64,000 bases of DNA from Pycnopodia helianthoides (lineage: Eukaryota; Echinodermata; Asteroidea; Forcipulatida; Asteriidae): assembly GCA_032158295.1 (NCBI GenBank), contig CM063255.1, forward strand, positions 5,237,501 through 5,301,500, in the 5' to 3' direction. Within the stretch, counting starts at the first letter, position 1, and every line of letters starts with the position of its first letter. Under the pieces are notes generated by a model. That model ran no database searches. It saw only the letters and a program-made list of their open reading frames with translations, and was not told the origin of the DNA. Position numbers and translations under genes: made by a program. Shown here piece by piece: positions 56,001 through 62,000 of the stretch.

Positions 56001-59000
56001 CTCTTTGTGTAATCGGCCCTGGCCTGATAATGTGTTTAAGCTACGTACAACATGTACTTTGCAAAATTTCCATTCTACTATTTACAGTTTATCAAAAGTC
56101 CATCAATCATTTTATTATTTTTCAGTGCCATCTAAAATATTAATGGACAATTATAAATGGAACACATGTTGCCACTTTAGAAAGTGAGTCACGCTATGAG
56201 TTTGCTATAAATAATGGAAGTTGTTGTTTAGGGTTTACTACAGCAATAGATGATTACATGTACTTTCAGTTTATAATTATGAACTCAACAACCCAACAAT
56301 CAACCGCCATTGGATTATAATTCAGGCCTGGAATTTCATCTTTTAGAGGGCAAAGCCATTTTCCTTTTTCATCTACATGTGTACATTATAAGGGACTCCC
56401 ATTGGAAACTCTTTAAGTATGGCAGTCCTGGAATTCCATCTTCATTTTAATTTTGCATCTACAAATGTATAAGGGACCTCCATTGGAAACTCTTTAAGTA
56501 TATGGCATGCCTGGAACTCCATCTTTGAGAGGGCAAGGCTATTTTCATTTTGCAATTGAGCACTTTTTTTGGAAAATCTTTACCGGAATTTTAAGGGGCA
56601 CCAAGGCCAAGACCAGGGGCAACGGAGGCCATGGCCTCAGTGTTGTGACTCCAGGCCTGACAATTACATGTTCATGTAGGATGCCTTTAATTAGTGCCAC
56701 TTGGAACGATTGTTTCTTCTCCGAATGACTTTAAAAAAAATAATAAAGTGTGCCAGGTCCCAAAAAACATTCACCAGTGTGAAGAAAAAAAATGTAGTTC
56801 AAGTCAAGCTTTTTGCCACTGGGAACAATTATAATTCTATTGACCTGATACATGTACATGTGTACATGTACATGTACATGTACGCAAGTTCTAAAAACTT
56901 GTCCAAATGACCATCAACGATAGGTGAACAAAAAATAGTAGAACCTGTAGGGGGTTTCTGCAACTGGTTGCAATTAGATTTCTAATTACCTCAACTGTGA
57001 GGTCCTAACAATCACCCACAAATAGCATCTGGTACAGGTGTAGGCCTACATGTACATGCATGGATTTGGTGCAAATGTATAGGCTACTGTACACACGTGT
57101 ACATTGACACACATTTAACGTATAAATTTGTAACCCGCTGATGACTGACTTCATTCATTCATTCATTCATTCATAAAACAATTACAACTACAACTGACCG
57201 TACATAAACGTTTTCCATACAATTAGTTTTTTTACACAGTTTAGAATTCTAGTCTTTACAGACGTATCGTCACCGTTTTCACGAAGAGCCACCTATCTTA
57301 TTATCAACTATTACAGGAAGGGGCCTTTATCTCAATAAATGAATTTTACGTTTTCACGAACAGCCATTGGCCCCGAAAACCCATTAAAATACGTTGTAAC
57401 AGAAGAGCGTAAATTGTAGCAAAAGTTGTTTGTCACGTTTCACGAACAGCCACCTATCTTCGCGCGCGCGTCATCACGTGACACACGCGCCCCTTTCCTA
57501 TGTTTAATACGTTATCCAGTGAGGTGTTTAAGTAGGTCATCTCACTTTTTCGTTTTCACGAAGAGCCACGTATCTTTGACTAATTACTATGGCATTTAGC
57601 CAATATATCTACAGAAATGAGTTAGTCAATGTAGAGGTTAAACTTATACAGAATCATGATAGGTTTTTAACTGCAAACCGTGGCTTTAGTATTGCAGATT
57701 TTGCAGTTTTAAGCCAAGCATAGCGTAAAATGTAAATCTCAAATAAGCGTTTGGACATAAGTGGCTCTTCGTGAAAACGGTGACGGTATGTAAAAAAACA
57801 TGTCATGTGTGTAACAATGTGTACAAATGTACAACTTGTACTGTACACGTTGTACTGTATGGGGTAGGTCAGTTACTGCCAAACCACTGTTGGTCCAGTA
57901 CACAACCATGTACATTGTAAAAACTTTTCTGAAATTAGTTTGTAATTTTACAATTATTTCATTGTATGAAAAGTTTAATTTTTTAATACACTGTGTGTGA
58001 GTTAACATCATGGCAGTATGCAACAGGGCCTGAAGTTAACACTGGACTGCAGGCCCGAGGCCAGTGATTTTAGAATCAGGCCAGGAATGACTGAACAAGT
58101 CCGGCGGTCATCTACCTTTTTAAATGAATAATAACACCTCACTGTGCAATATTTTACAGCTTTTTATAACAAAAAAGTTGATGTTCACATGATGACTTCA
58201 AATTTGATAAAAATCTTTCATTTCTGTTTCAAGCATCAAATAAAAAAAATACCAATTGACACAAATTTGATCAATCTTGTCCAATTCAATTCAATTCAAA
58301 GTAACATTTATTTCCACATTAACATTTGTAATAAGAAGATATAATGGCCTATAGATAATGCGGAGGCATGTTCCGAAAAAGCAGGGCTTGTCAAGGGAAC
58401 AGCCTTAAAGGCCCTGTACACTATTGGTAAGATCGAAAAACACAATGTTCACAGATTCACACATAACTTACATGATTTAAAGTAAGTAATGGTAGAAAGG
58501 GTTCCTTAAAATATTTCTGCCTAAAATGCTATCTTTTCTCTCTATTTTCTCGTGACCTCGATGACCAATTGAGCTCAAACTTTCACAGGTTTGTTTGTTC
58601 ATATGCATATGTTTAATCACACAAAATGTGGACACTGATTTTGAGCTGTTACCAAAAGTGTACAATACCTTTAAGACAGAAAAACAACTCAAAACAGTTC
58701 ATGTAAATCTGTGTAGAATTTTCGTTTCTCATTTGGATTAGGTCTTGTAAAAATAACTCAGGTCCAATGAAAAAATTGAGCTACCAAGCCCAGCAGCCTT
58801 GTGCATTTTTCCCACCAAATTCATGCCCTTTGTATCAATTGTGTAACCTACATGTATAATGTAGATGTAATTTATGTTCACAGATACATGTAGGCCTAGA
58901 TGCTACAAATTTGTGCTGCTTAAACTTCCTGTGGGCAAGTCGACAGCACAGTTTGACTTTACAACATGTACTGTAGCCCCCCCCTTCCAGGGCTCTCTGT

Positions 59001-62000
59001 TCACAAGGGGAAGAGCCCAGTTACCCCATCAATAAAATGGCTAGCAATGGCAGCAGACTTAAATGTCCCCAGTTGATGTTGGGCTTCACCCTTAACACTA
59101 GCCCATCATACATTGCCTAGTAGAAACTGCTGTGGGCTAGTAAACACCACTTCTCACCTTGCCCTGTGGGCCACTAAAAATTGTCAAACCTACTTTTTGT
59201 GTGTGTCATATTTCTTCAATACATGTACATGTAGTGTAATTCTATATTTTTGAGTGAGTGCATATTATTTCATTTGACCAGTAAACTGGTTATGATTGCT
59301 ACCATCAAGAACACAAACTTTTGCCTATATACATGCAGGTCTCGAATTTGGGGGGGAAAATCCACAAGACCTCAGGACTTGTATCACAAAATGTTTACTG
59401 GACCAGAAATAATTTTACAAGACCAGGTTCAAACTGAGAAAAGACTTCCTTGCACAGTTGAACTTGCAATTAATTGAACAAGCACTATTAGACACAAGAG
59501 AATATTTACTTTGTTTGTCTTTAAGGGTGTTAATAAAGTATACTCAAAGTCAACATTTGAACATAATTTGTTTCTTTTCAAGATATTATAGAGTGAGGTA
59601 CATGTACAATGAATTATTATTGAACTAAAAACACAAGACTGCCGGACTTGTCTGATCATGAGTTTACTGGCCCAATGCTAAAATAACTGGCCTCGGGCCT
59701 GCGGTCCAGTGTCAAATTCGAGCCCTGTACATGGGACCTCTACTCTACATACATATTTAATGACCATGAAAACCTTCTTGGTAAGGAGCATCGAAGAGCT
59801 GTTGATAGTATAAAACATTGTGAAAAACGACCCACTTTGAAAGTACAGTGTATAGTGTACCAATAGTGTAGTTTTAGAGAAAGAGGTAAATTTTCACCAA
59901 AACATTTCAGGCATCTGAAAGCAAACAATTCTATGCAACAAGAGTGGGTCTTTTCCTCATTATTTTTTTGCAAAATTTGATGATCAATTGAGCCCAAATT
60001 GTCACAGGTGTGTTAATTTTTACGCAATGTGTTTAGGATACAGCAAGTGAGGATAAACCTTGTCTTTGACAATTACCAAAAGTGTACCCTGCCTTTAAAG
60101 GAACATTACAGAATTGGTTTTTGCTAACAAAACAATTGCTGGCGGTGTAAGCACTTTATGTAATCCACCATAATACATAAACTGACAAACCTGTAGAAGT
60201 TTGAGATCGATCGGCCATCTGGGTCACGAGAAAATAGTGAAAAACCTATTACACATTTGCATGAAATCATATAGACTCAACAAATGAATAAAACGCTCAC
60301 TGAGCGATAAACTCCAATCGGAAAATTTCAAGGGATGTTTTCTACTATCATCATCATTAGACCGTGTAAGTTTTTATGTAAATCTGTGATCAAAAAGTAT
60401 ATTTTACAAGTTTTGTTCTTACCAATTCTGTAATGTTCCTTTAAAAGCAATGACCTGTAATGGTCTGACCTGACCACATCATACAGTGACTCATTCTGTG
60501 AGTATTCTACCATTGGCACACAGGGGGATCCTCAGGTGATTAAGTCACTTATTACAACAAGAGACTTTGGTCTGAAGTTACAATACTACAGAGGCAGACA
60601 ACAAACATTGTGGTCTGTCTTTTGTCAACTTGTTTTCTGCAAAGTATTCACAGTCAATGGAATAGGGGAGGGAGGGGGAGAGTCTAGACAAACATGAAAC
60701 TGGCTACAAAACAACAGGGCCCAATTTCATGGCTGTGCTTAAAATGCTGAATTCTGTGTTTGCAATCACCATTCATCGCATACTGTGCAAGCGCCAAATT
60801 TCTGCGCTAGCTGTGTAAAGCAAAGAATGCCTATTATGTGTAGTAACATGGAGTACCAACGCGCACTTAAGCAAAAATTCCCTGCTAACCTACGATTGAC
60901 ATTAAGTGCAGAATTCTCAATGCTTCCATACGCGCCCATTCTTTGCTTACGGTAAGCAGAGCCATGAATTTGGGCCCTAGAGAAAATTAACTGCACCATC
61001 TGTACACAATGTTTGTACACCTGCTTAAATTTTCCCCTAGAGTACAGTCAAATAGTTAAGAAGTCAAAATTAGAGATCAAAAAGCAAAAAAACACACAAT
61101 AATAATAGATGCTCAACTTTTGTGTGAGGTTAACAAATTCACAGTCTTCACATATCAGGTCACCAGGGAATGATTTCATTCAGCAATTTTACATACCAAA
61201 CATTTTTTAGGACCGAACATGTTTTGTGAACACTAAATGCTAGTATTAAGTATCAACTGATGAATTTTGAGTTAGCAACCAGCCCCGGAATTACACGGAG
61301 GCCATGGCCTTGGTGCCCCCTTCAAAAGTTTCCCATAGACTAAAAGATTTTCCAAAGGAAGTGCCCTTTGCCAAATGAAAATGGCCTTGCCCTTTCAAAG
61401 ATGAAATTCTGGAGCAACTGAAAGCATTTTGTCCATTGCCTAACAGTAACAACAAAAACCTTGTTCTAAATTTGGACACCCTGTTTTACCTTTCATTATA
61501 AATGTACAATTTGGAAACACAGTTTTTAAATTTCCAGCAAATGTGGACACTCTTTTACCAAATCCTGGCTAAAACCTTGGGTAGATTTGTTTTTGTCAAT
61601 GTATTAATTCTGATTTATTGGCAAAATTATCAACAAATATACAATAAAAGTCATGTGAAAGTTTCAGCTGAAAACAGTGTCCACTTGCTCAGAAAACAGC
61701 AAAAATCTCTTGTTTTTTTAACAAGAACATTAAATCCATCCAACTCCATGTTTAGCGAGGTGACAGCGGGTAACAACCACCAAGGTTTTAGCCAGGATTT
61801 TGTAAAAGGGTGTCCAAACTTGCTGGAAATTTTTTTAAAAGGGTGTCCACATTGTTTACTTACAATTACATTTACATGCACAATGTAGGCTAAATGACAG
61901 ATAAAATAGATAAAGACACCCAGACACACATCTGGGATCTGGCTAACACTATTTTAACAACCACATCTCTCTGGCAGAATTCGCGAACGAACACCACAAT

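Noticed and set aside
61502..61888. A 128-residue open frame close to the ASAP 5' end
   Set aside because: Contains repeat sequence also seen near 8440-8660 and 39478-39680, and no family motif.
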